NCBI GenBank assembly: GCA_002505765.1
Contig: DAVZ01000023.1
Span: 1-30,974 of the forward strand
From: Methanobacterium sp. UBA176
GTDB taxonomy: Archaea > Methanobacteriota > Methanobacteria > Methanobacteriales > Methanobacteriaceae
DNA length: 30,974 bases
Direction: 5' to 3'
Shown here: in pieces, positions 1 through 8,707 of the stretch
Numbering within the stretch: position 1 is the first letter of the stretch
How the letters are laid out: the number at the start of each line of letters is the position of its first letter
The notes under the pieces: generated by a model
Database searches by the model: none
What the model was told of the DNA's origin: nothing
What the model saw: only the letters and a program-made list of their open reading frames with translations
Program-made: the position numbers and the translations under genes

Positions 1-585
1 TCACTCAAGAACAGTATGCCTCGCCTTCAAATCATCCTCTGTTTTTCCCATTTTATGCATCAACTCTGCAATAACTCCTTCCAGAAATACGAGGGTTGTA
101 ATTTCAAATAATGTACCGAGGGGAGCTAAAGGCTGATGTCTACCATTTATCTGCCTTTTAATATAATCTTTTTCCGAATCTATCTTAGTTCTACCCTTAA
201 CATGTATAATTAAATCAGCAAGTTTTCCCAAAGTAGAATCTTCATAAGACGTAACTGCAATTATCTTTGCATTTCTATTTTTACTGGTTGTAGCGGTACT
301 TATAACAAAACTGGTCTCTCCAGATCCTGAAATGGCAAGTAAACAATCATCTTCGTAAATAGCTGGAGTAATGGTCTCCCCTACAACGTATACACTTATT
401 CCAAGGTGCATTAACCTCATGGCAAATGCCCTGGCAACAAGCCCCGATCTTCCAAGTCCAATTATGAATACATTTTTTGCTTCAATAAGCATATCCAGCA
501 TTTTCATAATGCTCTCACTGTCAACTTCAGAAGAAACCTCCTGTATATTGCTGATCATTTCATCTATAGCTTCATTTAAAATCAT
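1..585 (-). CDS. hxlB: 6-phospho-3-hexuloisomerase (SIS domain)
   Basis: A 194-residue single SIS (sugar isomerase) domain protein. It should interconvert 3-hexulose-6-phosphate and fructose-6-phosphate, the isomerase half of the ribulose monophosphate pathway. Archaea lacking the oxidative pentose phosphate route use this pathway, run in reverse, to make ribulose-5-phosphate. Visible SIS features are a Rossmann-like FIIGLGRSG near residues 40-48, the sugar-phosphate loop ISGSGETS near 85-92, and AVTSYEDSTLGKLADLII further on. Length matches stand-alone HxlB proteins. The stop codon lies exactly at the window edge, so the gene is complete. The start ATG is preceded by GGTGAT at good spacing. 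It is divergent from the regulator at 711. A different SIS-family sugar-phosphate isomerase is the main alternative. Confidence 0.85.
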   Translation of the reverse strand: MILNEAIDEMISNIQEVSSEVDSESIMKMLDMLIEAKNVFIIGLGRSGLVARAFAMRLMHLGISVYVVGETITPAIYEDDCLLAISGSGETSFVISTATTSKNRNAKIIAVTSYEDSTLGKLADLIIHVKGRTKIDSEKDYIKRQINGRHQPLAPLGTLFEITTLVFLEGVIAELMHKMGKTEDDLKARHTVLE

Positions 586-710
586 TTTATCACCTATCGC
601 TGGCTGACGCTCTCAATGATGTTCTAATTATATCTATAACAATTAATTTAATATATACCATTTTATTCAATATAATAATATCTAACTCTTAATTGAAATT
701 TGTGATTTAA
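586..710. promoter_or_regulatory. Divergent promoter region, hxlB / regulator
   Basis: A 125-base AT-rich region between two divergently transcribed genes. On the minus strand a TATA-like GGTATATATT lies near 648-657, about 65-70 bases upstream of the hxlB start. On the plus strand there are further A/T-rich TATA-like stretches around 665-690, and no good Shine-Dalgarno site before the ATG at 711. Divergent placement of a one-component regulator next to an enzyme gene suggests that the regulator acts here, but no clear operator palindrome was recognised. Confidence 0.35.
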
Positions 711-1580
711 ATGGATTACCACCCAAGAGTGAGTCTTGAAATAGAAGGCTATACATTTAGCTATAAACTTTTTGAAGCATTAAAGTTAGTTTCAAAGACA
801 TTTTCCCAACGGAAAGCGGCTGATGCTTTGGGAATATCCCATGCAGTATTGAATCGTCGCATAACTGAAGCTGAGGCAAAACTTGGATATAAACTCGTCG
901 TTGCTACAGGTGCAGGATCTGTATTAACCTATGAAGGTCTAAAAATCCTCTCCAAACATGAAAAATACATGAAAAGGCTTAAACCCCGTGAAAAAATTAT
1001 TATTTGTGGAGGGTACATATCATCATCACTTTTAGAGGCAGTAGCAATTGAATACGGGCTTAGTTCTGTGGTATATAAAACAGGGGATAAAAATGCTCTT
1101 TATCTTGCAGGACTGGATATGGTTGATATATTAACTCTGGACGATCCTGTAAACGCCTTTATCAATGATCTGGATTTTATTCCAATTGCCTATGATCATC
1201 TGGTTCTTTATTCTAAAAATTCCGAGAAAATAACTGAATTAGAGGAATTAAATGGGAAAAAATTTTTTGAAGTAATTGATTCACCCCAAAGACTCGCCTG
1301 GAATACCCTTGATGATAATAAAATTAAATATAAGTTGACTGAAGAAGTTAAATCCCCATATGATGCTTTAAAATTCATTAGAACCCATCAAGAGTTTCAT
1401 ACTTTTCTAAGCAGTACTCTGGTGGAAGGTTCTCATATTCTAAAAAATGAAACAAGACATATCATAAGTAGTGTTATATGCAATAAAGAAGATAAAAGAA
1501 TCAGTGAATTTATAGACTTTATATTAACTTATAAGGGCCAAAAAATTGTAGAAAAAAATGGGTTTGAATGTGTCAGATGA
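711..1580 (+). CDS. ModE/LysR-like HTH regulator with ligand-binding-like domain
   Basis: A 289-residue one-component regulator. The N-terminus (about residues 15-75) is a winged helix-turn-helix of the LysR/ModE type: ALKLVSKTFSQRKAADALG, then SHAVLNRRITEAEAKLGYKL and a wing ending LTYEGLKIL. The rest (about 95-289) reads like the PBP-type effector domain seen in LysR-like and molybdate/tungstate-binding proteins, with YLAGLDMVDILTLDD, a middle hinge (LVLYSKNSEKITELEELNGKKF) and a C-terminal FIDFILTYKGQKIVEKNGF. That C-terminal pattern recalls archaeal regulators with a tungstate/molybdate-binding-like domain. It is divergent from hxlB, so control of hxlB is plausible but inferred. The ligand is unknown. 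Confidence 0.7.
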   Translation: MDYHPRVSLEIEGYTFSYKLFEALKLVSKTFSQRKAADALGISHAVLNRRITEAEAKLGYKLVVATGAGSVLTYEGLKILSKHEKYMKRLKPREKIIICGGYISSSLLEAVAIEYGLSSVVYKTGDKNALYLAGLDMVDILTLDDPVNAFINDLDFIPIAYDHLVLYSKNSEKITELEELNGKKFFEVIDSPQRLAWNTLDDNKIKYKLTEEVKSPYDALKFIRTHQEFHTFLSSTLVEGSHILKNETRHIISSVICNKEDKRISEFIDFILTYKGQKIVEKNGFECVR

Positions 1581-1649
1581 AAAATATAATCCTCATAAGT
1601 ATTCTAAAAAAAAATAATATATTACAATATAGAAAAATGGGGAGTAAAT

Positions 1650-2840
1650 ATGGGTTTTTTAAAAAGTAAACTCAAAAAACATAACAAATACATTATAGAA
1701 ATTGAAGAGGAAGATATAGGCAAAAATAAATTTGATGGTATAGAAGACGTAGTGATAGTCAGTAAAGTAGATTTTGATAATGAATTAAACAAATTAAAAG
1801 AGCTAAAAGCAAAAATCCATTCCGACGAATTAGAAATTAAGCTAAAGGGACTTAAATTGGAGGAGAAAGAGGTAGAAGTTCAAAAAATGCAGTCAAAACT
1901 TGAAGAACTTAAATTAAAACATGAAAATATAATAAAAGATCTTCAAAACAAAAATGCCGCTAAAATAAATAAAATTACAAATGAAAAGGAACTTGAAGCT
2001 CAAAAAATAGAATCTAAAATGGAAGAATTAAAATCAAAACATGAAACTGAACTTAATGACCTTCAAAATGCCAATATTTCAAAAATAAATGAATTTACCA
2101 GTGAGAAAGAACATGAAATTCAAAAGATGCAAAAAAAGATGCATGAACTTGAAGACTCTTATAAATCCAGAATAAATGACCTGGAACAAAAATATAACAT
2201 TCAAATAGATGAGTTAACCGTTTTGTTCAATAAATCTGAAGAAAATGCTGGTAAATACAAAAAAGAGTATCTGGAACTAAAAATATCCTTGGAGAATGAA
2301 AATAAATCCCTGCATGAGAAACTTAAAGGGCTAGAGGCACTTCAAAAACAAATAGAAATCTATAAAATTGGTAACAGTAACCTAAAAAGAGAGATTAAAA
2401 GCAAAAAAGAAGAATTGGATGCATTAAAAGAAGCCCACAATAAATCAAAAAATATTGAATCTCAAAATAAAAAAGAAATTTTAACCCTTCAATCTCGCCT
2501 AAATGAACTTGAAGGTGTTAAAACAGAATACGATAAACTTCAGAATAATTACAGGCATCTCCAGGAAGTAGCCAACAAGAAAGACAACGAAATTATTAAA
2601 TTAGAGGCCAATAAAAGAAGATTAGAACAATATCTTTCCATGTCCTTAGAAGCAATAAATACCCTTAAAAACCTTGGATTATTTAATAGGCTATTTAATA
2701 GAGTTCCTGAAGGTATTGATGAATTACAAGATGATATTAAGAAACTGCAGCCTCCAAAGGAAATTGAAATAGATCCTGGATTAGAGATAGAACCCATAAG
2801 AACCAAAAACACCAAGGACATATTAGGTGAAAAGGAATAA
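1650..2840 (+). CDS. Long coiled-coil protein with tandem 40-residue repeats
   Basis: No family recognised. The 396-residue protein is Lys/Glu-rich, with no signal peptide or membrane segment. Residues 1-45 form a short charged head. About 45-340 is almost continuous heptad-like coiled coil. Within it residues 72-111, 112-151 and 152-191 are three tandem 40-residue repeats, each starting EKE and containing QKM or QKI, then a helical ELK/ELE block and DLQ or DLE. The tail is different: LGLFNRLFNRVPEGIDELQDD, then a proline-containing acidic end. The start ATG follows GGGGAG at good spacing. It sits alone between the regulator (69 bases upstream) and the PfkB kinase. A structural or scaffolding role is possible, but nothing in the sequence fixes a function. 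Confidence 0.75.
   Translation: MGFLKSKLKKHNKYIIEIEEEDIGKNKFDGIEDVVIVSKVDFDNELNKLKELKAKIHSDELEIKLKGLKLEEKEVEVQKMQSKLEELKLKHENIIKDLQNKNAAKINKITNEKELEAQKIESKMEELKSKHETELNDLQNANISKINEFTSEKEHEIQKMQKKMHELEDSYKSRINDLEQKYNIQIDELTVLFNKSEENAGKYKKEYLELKISLENENKSLHEKLKGLEALQKQIEIYKIGNSNLKREIKSKKEELDALKEAHNKSKNIESQNKKEILTLQSRLNELEGVKTEYDKLQNNYRHLQEVANKKDNEIIKLEANKRRLEQYLSMSLEAINTLKNLGLFNRLFNRVPEGIDELQDDIKKLQPPKEIEIDPGLEIEPIRTKNTKDILGEKE
1863..2222 (+). repeat. Three tandem 120-bp coding repeats
   Basis: Three in-frame 120-base units inside the coiled-coil gene encode residues 72-111, 112-151 and 152-191. Units 1 and 2 are clearly alike (EKEVEVQKMQSKLEELK versus EKELEAQKIESKMEELK). Unit 3 is more diverged (EKEHEIQKMQKKMHELE). 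Forty residues is not a multiple of seven, so the repeat would have to include a heptad skip. Confidence 0.75.
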
Positions 2841-3069
2841 AATCTGTACTAAATTAAGGATAAATAATTTCTTCTGTAATATACTATCTTAAACTATAAT
2901 TTATTAAAATAATCGATATCAATTTGACTAAATGAGACTCCTTATTTAATAAATCCATTGAATCTGTTTTAATTAGAGCAATTACTCTTCTCCTATTCCA
3001 ATGTTTTAAATAGTTTTAAAATAAAATTTCTAAAGTCTAATAAATATTACAATAATTACAATTTTCATT

Positions 3070-4032
3070 ATGGTTGGTGATTATCTGATTAGAAAAACTG
3101 ATTTGCTGGCTATTGGACATACTGCATTTGATTCTATAGTTCTTGTAAAAGAATTTCCATCTCCTAATTCATCTACATTAATTAAACAGATAAAAAATTT
3201 TGATGGAGGCGCAGCAGCCAATGTAGCAATGGTTGCATCTACTTTAGGACTTAAAACTGCTCTTGTATCTGCAGTAGGGGCCGATTTTGAGAATTCCATC
3301 TATCATGCCAAACTTAAAAAAATGAAAATCGATACCAAAAACATGATAGTTATTGAAAATGAAAAATCGCCCATGGCATGGGTGTTTACAAACTCAAATA
3401 ACGATCAGATAAGTTATTTTTACTGGGGAGCAGCAGCATATTTTAAACAATCAAAAATTCCCGAAAAAGCCATTAAAAAGACAAATTCTGTCCATTTAGC
3501 CACGGGAGATCCAAATTTTAACAGAAGATCCGGAGAGTTTGCCAGAGAAAATGACAAACTTATATCTTTTGATCCAGGCCAGGACCTTCATATGTACTCA
3601 CCAGAGGAGCTTAAACGTGCCATAAGCGCTTCCAATATATTGTTTGGTAATCATTTTGAAATTGACAGAATTTCAAAAACATTAAATGTAGATATTAAAG
3701 GATTAAGGGAAATTGGTCCTGAAATTGTGGTTAAGACATATGGTAAAGATGGAAGCATAATATACTCTGATGAAAAGATAAAAATTGATGCTGTAGTGCG
3801 AGAACCAGTAGATCCGACAGGGGCTGGCGATTCATACCGTGCAGCATTTTTAAATGCTTATTTAAAAGGTGAAAACCTTGAATTTTGCGGAAAATTCGCC
3901 TCAGCAGTCGCATCATTTATAGTAGAAGCTGAGGGATGCCAGACAAACATTCCAAGCTATAGAATGGCCATTGAACGGATGAAAGAGAAGTGGAATATGA
4001 ACCATTCCTCTAGATTTAAAAATTTATTCTAA
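3070..4032 (+). CDS. PfkB-family carbohydrate/nucleoside kinase
   Basis: A 320-residue ribokinase-like kinase that phosphorylates a sugar or nucleoside with ATP. The N-terminal PfkB signature is visible as FDGGAAANVAMVASTLG (about residues 44-60), followed by VSAVGADFEN. The C-terminal signature VDPTGAGDSYRAAF has the catalytic Asp in GAGD at residue 254. Length fits the family. Methanogen relatives include nucleoside kinases and ADP-dependent-like sugar kinases, so the substrate is not assigned here. The ATG at 3070 has no clear Shine-Dalgarno site, but the N-terminal strand LLAIGHTAFDSIV begins soon after it, as expected. It is a single gene with long flanking non-coding DNA. Confidence 0.85.
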   Translation: MVGDYLIRKTDLLAIGHTAFDSIVLVKEFPSPNSSTLIKQIKNFDGGAAANVAMVASTLGLKTALVSAVGADFENSIYHAKLKKMKIDTKNMIVIENEKSPMAWVFTNSNNDQISYFYWGAAAYFKQSKIPEKAIKKTNSVHLATGDPNFNRRSGEFARENDKLISFDPGQDLHMYSPEELKRAISASNILFGNHFEIDRISKTLNVDIKGLREIGPEIVVKTYGKDGSIIYSDEKIKIDAVVREPVDPTGAGDSYRAAFLNAYLKGENLEFCGKFASAVASFIVEAEGCQTNIPSYRMAIERMKEKWNMNHSSRFKNLF

Positions 4033-4659
4033 ATAGAAAAATAAAATTAAGATTCTAGAGGATTTTGATTAACTTCCATTTGCTAATATGATGATTTCAA
4101 ATATTTCTATGATATAGTTAACTGTTCTAATGCCTTTTTATGACAAATAAACTGTTAAAATAACATATCTCTAAAGTAATAATTAAATTAAAGCTTTTAA
4201 CATCACTCCCTTTTAGGGGTTTTCAAAAAAATCTATTAATAAATTAGAAGCGGCTATTATGGAAAAAATGAAGGATTTTTTGGGAATAAGCGGAAATTTA
4301 GTGGCATTCAAAGAGGGAGCAGGCTGGCTGGAAAAGTGGATGTTGATTCGCGTATAGATGGACCCAACAGGATCTGTTTTCAATAATAATTATGCCCTGA
4401 ACAACAAGGAAATTTCCTTATTAATTAAATCCAGTGAGCCAAAAATGTAAATAATATCTATGCTTTTATCAAAGTGACAATTATAATCATTAAATCTATT
4501 CAAAAAATAAATTTGTATAAAAATAGAAGCATAAACTTAATTAGTACAAGATTAAAAACTTTTATACTGTTCGGTGTATATTATTACTTTTACAGGAACA
4601 TAACAATATCTGTAATTTTTATAATATAATTAGAGCTATCAAACAAACATGGTGATTCT
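4033..4659. other. Long intergenic region before thiC
   Basis: This 627-base AT-rich region separates the PfkB kinase from thiC. It holds one interrupted ORF (4259-4450, listed separately). Near 4553-4568 there is an A-rich stretch followed by CTTTTATACT, a plausible BRE/TATA element about 95 bases before the thiC start. A GGTGAT Shine-Dalgarno site lies just upstream of thiC at 4651-4656. No TPP-riboswitch-like conserved core was recognised. Confidence 0.5.
4259..4450 (+). pseudogene. Short ORF interrupted by an amber codon
   Basis: An ATG-initiated frame runs 32 codons (starting MEKMKDFLGISGNLVAFKEG) to a TAG at 4355-4357. It then continues in the same frame from an immediate ATG for 30 more codons (MDPTGSVFNNNYALNN...) to TAA at 4448-4450. 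Base composition is less AT-rich than the surrounding spacer, which suggests former coding sequence. No homolog is recognised and no Shine-Dalgarno site is visible. Pyrrolysine read-through is unlikely because no Pyl genes are seen and this group normally lacks them. A chance ORF is possible. Confidence 0.35.
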
Positions 4660-5958
4660 ATGACACAAATGGATGAAGCAAAAAAAGGCGTAATAACAGA
4701 GGAAATGAAGGCAATTGCATCTGCAGAAGGCGTATCAGAGGAATTTATCAGGAAATCCGTTGCTCAGGGAACAATAGCCATCCCCAGTAACGTAAATCGA
4801 GATGTTAAACCTGTAGGTGTGGGAGCAGGTTTGAGAACAAAGGTTAATGCCACTATAGGAACCTCCACTGATATCTGTGACTTTGATATGGAAGAAGAAA
4901 AAGCCAGAACGGCGATGAAATATAAAGCTGATACTCTAATGGAACTTTCTGTAGGTGGAGACCTGGATGAAATAAGGAAAAGAATCCTTAAAATTTCAGA
5001 CATTCCAGTAGGAAGCGTGCCAGTTTATCAAGCAGCGATCGAAACAATAAGGTCAAAAGGCGCTGCCATTTATATGGACGAAGACGTAATGTTTAAGTCC
5101 ATAGAAAAACAGGCCGAAGACGGTATAGACTTTATGGCCATTCACTGCAGTGTAAACAGAGAAACCCTTAAAAGATTGAAAAGACAGGGACGTGAAGGAG
5201 GACTTGTAAGCAGAGGCGGAGCGTTTGTATCTGCCTGGATGGTTGAAAACGACCTTGAAAATCCATTGTACAAAAACTTTGATTACATCCTTGAAATTGC
5301 TAAAGAATACGATTTTGTTATGTCCATGGCAAACGCCATGAGAGCCGGGGCAATAGCAGACTCAACAGACCGTGCTGCAGTTCAGGAACTTATTGTGCTT
5401 GGAGAACTAATTGATAGAGCACGAGAAGCTGGAGTTCAGACCATTGTAGAAGGTCCAGGGCACATTCCATTAAACGAGATTTCAGCAAACGTTATACTCC
5501 AGAAAAAGTTATGCAGAGGAGCTCCATTCTACATGTTAGGACCAATTGTAACTGATATAGGTGCTGGATACGATCATATTGTTTCTTCAATTGGTGCAGC
5601 AGCATCTGCAGGTGCTGGAGCAGATTTCATCTGTTATGTGACTCCTGCAGAGCATCTTGCATTGCCATTTGCTGACGATGTTAAGGAAGGTGTAATCGCC
5701 ACAAGAATCGGTGCTTATGTTGGGGATATGCAGAAAGGTGTACATAACGGTGAAAAAGACCTTATAATGGCTAATGCACGTAAAAAACTTAATTGGGAAG
5801 CGCAGTTCGAATCTGCAATGTGCCCTGCCGAGGCAAGGAAAGTTAGGGAAGAAAGACCACCGGCAGAAGAAGATACATGTACAATGTGCGGAAGCTACTG
5901 TGCTGTTAAGATTGTAAACGAATGGTTAGATGAAGCAGACACTGACGTGTTTGATTAA
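4660..5958 (+). CDS. thiC: Phosphomethylpyrimidine synthase ThiC
   Basis: A 432-residue radical SAM enzyme that converts aminoimidazole ribotide to hydroxymethylpyrimidine phosphate for thiamine synthesis. Typical ThiC blocks are present: IPSNVNRDVKPVGVG near residue 47, the KADTLMELSVGGDLD region, VEGPGHIPLNEI near 265, and APFYMLGPIVTDIGAGYDHI with its metal-binding region. The C-terminal cluster motif is C407-x2-C410-x3-C414 (CTMCGSYC). Bacterial and plant ThiC usually has x4 in the last gap. The start ATG is supported by GGTGAT six bases upstream. No other thi gene is adjacent. Length fits the short archaeal ThiC form, which lacks the long N-terminal extension of enterobacterial enzymes. 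Confidence 0.95.
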   Translation: MTQMDEAKKGVITEEMKAIASAEGVSEEFIRKSVAQGTIAIPSNVNRDVKPVGVGAGLRTKVNATIGTSTDICDFDMEEEKARTAMKYKADTLMELSVGGDLDEIRKRILKISDIPVGSVPVYQAAIETIRSKGAAIYMDEDVMFKSIEKQAEDGIDFMAIHCSVNRETLKRLKRQGREGGLVSRGGAFVSAWMVENDLENPLYKNFDYILEIAKEYDFVMSMANAMRAGAIADSTDRAAVQELIVLGELIDRAREAGVQTIVEGPGHIPLNEISANVILQKKLCRGAPFYMLGPIVTDIGAGYDHIVSSIGAAASAGAGADFICYVTPAEHLALPFADDVKEGVIATRIGAYVGDMQKGVHNGEKDLIMANARKKLNWEAQFESAMCPAEARKVREERPPAEEDTCTMCGSYCAVKIVNEWLDEADTDVFD

Positions 5959-6069
5959 TCCATTAATCATTATCTTAATATCTTCTTGCAAAATAATTAA
6001 TTAATATCTATAATTTTCATAAATGACTTTATATCCTTCAATTTATTTTAACTTATTAAGGTGATTTAA

Positions 6070-7647
6070 TTGAAACACTGGGTTGAAAATATTGCAGATC
6101 GTTTAAATGAAAGAGACATGGGAAAACATGTAATTGCAAGTGGAACATCCATATCAGGCTCCATACACATAGGAAATTCATGCGATGTGTTTATTGCTAA
6201 TGCTGTTACAAAAGCCATAAAGAACATCGGCACCCCTGCAGAGGTAATATGGATTGCTGACGACTACGATCCGCTCCGTAAGGTGCCTTATCCACTTCCA
6301 GAAAGCTATGAGAAGTATTTAGGTATTCCCTATGCTCATATTCCCTGTCCAGAAGACTGCTGTGCAAATTTCGTGGAACACTTCCAAAAACCATTCCTTG
6401 ATACACTTGATAACTTTGGAATCTTCCTAAAAACTTATTCAGGAGAGAAAATGTACAAGGAAGGTATTTATAACGATTACGTAAGGATTTCACTCCAAAA
6501 AGCGCCTGAAATAAGGAACATATTTAATCAATACCGTGAAAAAAAACTTGCAGATGATTGGCTTCCTTACAACCCAATATGTCAGGAGTGCGGACGGATT
6601 AATACAACATTTGCCTATGGCTACGATGGGGATATGGTTCATTACAGATGCGAGTGCGGCCATGAAGGGTCAATGGACATAAAATCAGGTGAAGGAAAGC
6701 TAACATGGCGGGTAGAATGGGCTGCAAGGTGGAAAATTTTTGGCATTACCTGTGAACCATTTGGAAAAGACCACGCTGCAAGCGGGGGATCATATGATGT
6801 GAGCAGCATAATATCCAGGGAAATATTTGACTACCGTGCTCCTTATCCAGTGCCTTATGAGTGGATTACACTTAAAGGAGATGCAATGTCCAAATCAAAA
6901 GGAGTGTTCTTTACTCCGGGGCAGTGGCTTGAAATTGGAGGTCCTGAAACACTTAATTATTTTATATTCAGAAGTAAACCCCTTAAACATAAAGACTTTA
7001 ATCCTGAAATGCCTTTCCTTGACTTTATTGATCAGTACGACCGGGTTGAAAGAATATACTATGGAGCTGAAGATCCGGCGTCAAAAAAGGAAGGGGAAAA
7101 ATCTAAAAAGATTTATGAAATTTCACAGGTTGAATTAAAAGATAAAATACCTTTTCAACCATCTTATCGGTTCATGACTGTGGCTTATCAAATAGCTGAT
7201 GGAGATATTAAGAGGGTCTTCGAGATATTAAAGAAGAACTCTCAGCTTCCAAATGATATGGAAAATTTTGCATTTGAAGAATTAAGTGCAGATGACCTTG
7301 AAAGATTGGAAATGAGGATGAATCACGTTAAAAACTGGCTTGATAAATACGCTCCTCAATTTGTTAAGTTCCAGGTGATGAAAAAGATTCCTAAAATGCC
7401 TTTAAGCGAAGATCAGACCCAATTTTTACTTAAACTTGCAGATATTCTTGAAGAAACGGATTACACAGCAGAAGAACTTCATGACGAGATGTACAATCTC
7501 TTTAGAGAATTTGACATGAAACCCCAGAAAGCATTTCAAGCAATTTATAAGACTATAATTGGTAAAAAACAGGGTCCAAGAGCTGCTTCATTTGTTTTAT
7601 CCCTTGACAAGGATTTTGTAATTAAGAGATTTAAGGGAGAAGCTTAA
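6070..7647 (+). CDS. lysS: Lysyl-tRNA synthetase, class I
   Basis: A 525-residue class I LysRS, the archaeal/spirochaete type unrelated to the bacterial class II enzyme. It charges tRNA-Lys. The Rossmann signature HIGN is at residues 33-36 (SGSIHIGN), and the KMSKS-type loop MSKSK is at 273-277. Between them is a zinc-ribbon-like insert with CQECG and then CECG. The C-terminal half (about 300-525) is helical and charged, as expected for the anticodon-binding alpha-helix cage. The start is TTG at 6070, chosen because AAGGTGAT lies just upstream and the homologous KHWVENIADRL begins immediately; there is no in-frame ATG before the catalytic motif. It is about 110 bases downstream of thiC with no obvious terminator between. 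Confidence 0.95.
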   Translation: MKHWVENIADRLNERDMGKHVIASGTSISGSIHIGNSCDVFIANAVTKAIKNIGTPAEVIWIADDYDPLRKVPYPLPESYEKYLGIPYAHIPCPEDCCANFVEHFQKPFLDTLDNFGIFLKTYSGEKMYKEGIYNDYVRISLQKAPEIRNIFNQYREKKLADDWLPYNPICQECGRINTTFAYGYDGDMVHYRCECGHEGSMDIKSGEGKLTWRVEWAARWKIFGITCEPFGKDHAASGGSYDVSSIISREIFDYRAPYPVPYEWITLKGDAMSKSKGVFFTPGQWLEIGGPETLNYFIFRSKPLKHKDFNPEMPFLDFIDQYDRVERIYYGAEDPASKKEGEKSKKIYEISQVELKDKIPFQPSYRFMTVAYQIADGDIKRVFEILKKNSQLPNDMENFAFEELSADDLERLEMRMNHVKNWLDKYAPQFVKFQVMKKIPKMPLSEDQTQFLLKLADILEETDYTAEELHDEMYNLFREFDMKPQKAFQAIYKTIIGKKQGPRAASFVLSLDKDFVIKRFKGEA

Positions 7648-7651
7648 ATAA

Positions 7652-7705
7652 TTTTTTGAGACTTATTTTCTTATTTTTTTATTCTGATTTTCTAATATAA
7701 ATCAG
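7652..7705 (+). terminator. T-rich terminator and small hairpin after lysS
   Basis: Immediately after the lysS stop are T6 (7653-7658) and a T-rich tract ending in T7 (7674-7680), the usual form of an archaeal oligo-U terminator. They are followed by a seven-base inverted repeat, CTGATTT (7684-7690) and AAATCAG (7699-7705), with an eight-base loop. Confidence 0.45.
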
Positions 7706-7912
7706 GAAAACAGCAGCCCTTATTTTCTTTGCCTACCGGGTTTTGAAGAGATCGTAAAGCTTTCTACGAAACAAATGCCCACCATTTTCTATACCATCTT
7801 TGGGCTATTTACGTGCATACTATTATTATTACAGCTTACTTTCATTGCCATAACACGAATGGTCATAACCATCTATAGGTTTGATATTTGCATTTAAAGG
7901 AAAAATAATCAA

Positions 7913-8707
7913 TCAGTAAAAGTAAGCTTGAGGAAATTCTGGCTGTTTGTTCTCATATTTATCCAGATAATAACGTGCTAATAGTCTGTACTGCCCATTT
8001 TCAGTTTTTATTTTATATGCCAGAAGTTCTCTGTCATTTATTATTAATTTATTGAAAGAAGGATAATTATCTCCATACAACCTCGTGGTTATTGCAGTAC
8101 CTGAATTTAATATAGCCATATCTTCAATTTTCCATGCGTTAGAAACATGTTTATGGCCATTTAAAACCATATTAACTTTATGACTTGTTAGTAACTTTAA
8201 TGTATCTCCTGAATCGAGCAGAATATTCCTTTCTCTACCAGTTTGAGGTATAGGCAGCAGATGATGGTGAAAAGTCACTATTGTGAACATATCCCCTGGT
8301 ATTCTATTCAATCTATCGTTTAGCCATTCAAGTTGATCGAATCCTATCTTTCCATCATGTATGTCTGGCTCTGAAGAATCAAGACCAATAATCACAATAT
8401 CATCATTTTTATCCATATAAATGAATTTTCTATCGCCTATTAACTTTCTAAAATGGATCAATCCAACATTACAGGCATCATGATTTCCAGGAACAACATA
8501 TACATCTGATATGGATCTTAAATCTGATATAAATTCTCTTGCACTATTATACTCGTCTATATATCCCATTGAAGTTATATCTCCTGCTATAACTATTAAA
8601 TCAGGATTTTCATATTCAATCTGGGATTTTAATTTATTTTTTAGCTCTTCACTGAACTTATATTCGCCGAAGTGCAGATCAGAAATCTGAATTATCTTTT
8701 TTTGCAT
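7913..8707 (-). CDS. Calcineurin-like metallophosphoesterase
   Basis: A 264-residue metallophosphoesterase with the full dinuclear metal motif set: DLH (D10, H12), GDI (D43), GNHD (75-78), FHHH (146-149) and GHKH (184-187). This order and spacing resemble the CpdA-like 3',5'-cyclic nucleotide phosphodiesterases, but many related proteins act on other phosphoesters, so the substrate is open. There is no signal peptide or membrane segment, so it should be cytoplasmic. The start MQKKIIQISDLHFG puts the first metal motif at the usual distance from the N-terminus. It converges on lysS and is flanked by non-coding DNA on both sides. Confidence 0.85.
   Translation of the reverse strand: MQKKIIQISDLHFGEYKFSEELKNKLKSQIEYENPDLIVIAGDITSMGYIDEYNSAREFISDLRSISDVYVVPGNHDACNVGLIHFRKLIGDRKFIYMDKNDDIVIIGLDSSEPDIHDGKIGFDQLEWLNDRLNRIPGDMFTIVTFHHHLLPIPQTGRERNILLDSGDTLKLLTSHKVNMVLNGHKHVSNAWKIEDMAILNSGTAITTRLYGDNYPSFNKLIINDRELLAYKIKTENGQYRLLARYYLDKYENKQPEFPQAYFY

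Noticed and set aside
4355..4357. Pyrrolysine at the in-frame TAG
   Set aside because: No Pyl synthesis gene or methylamine methyltransferase gene is present, and the ORF has no sign of being such an enzyme.
4451..4659. TPP riboswitch upstream of thiC
   Set aside because: No conserved TPP-aptamer core sequences were seen; the region is simple AT-rich DNA with a TATA-like element.
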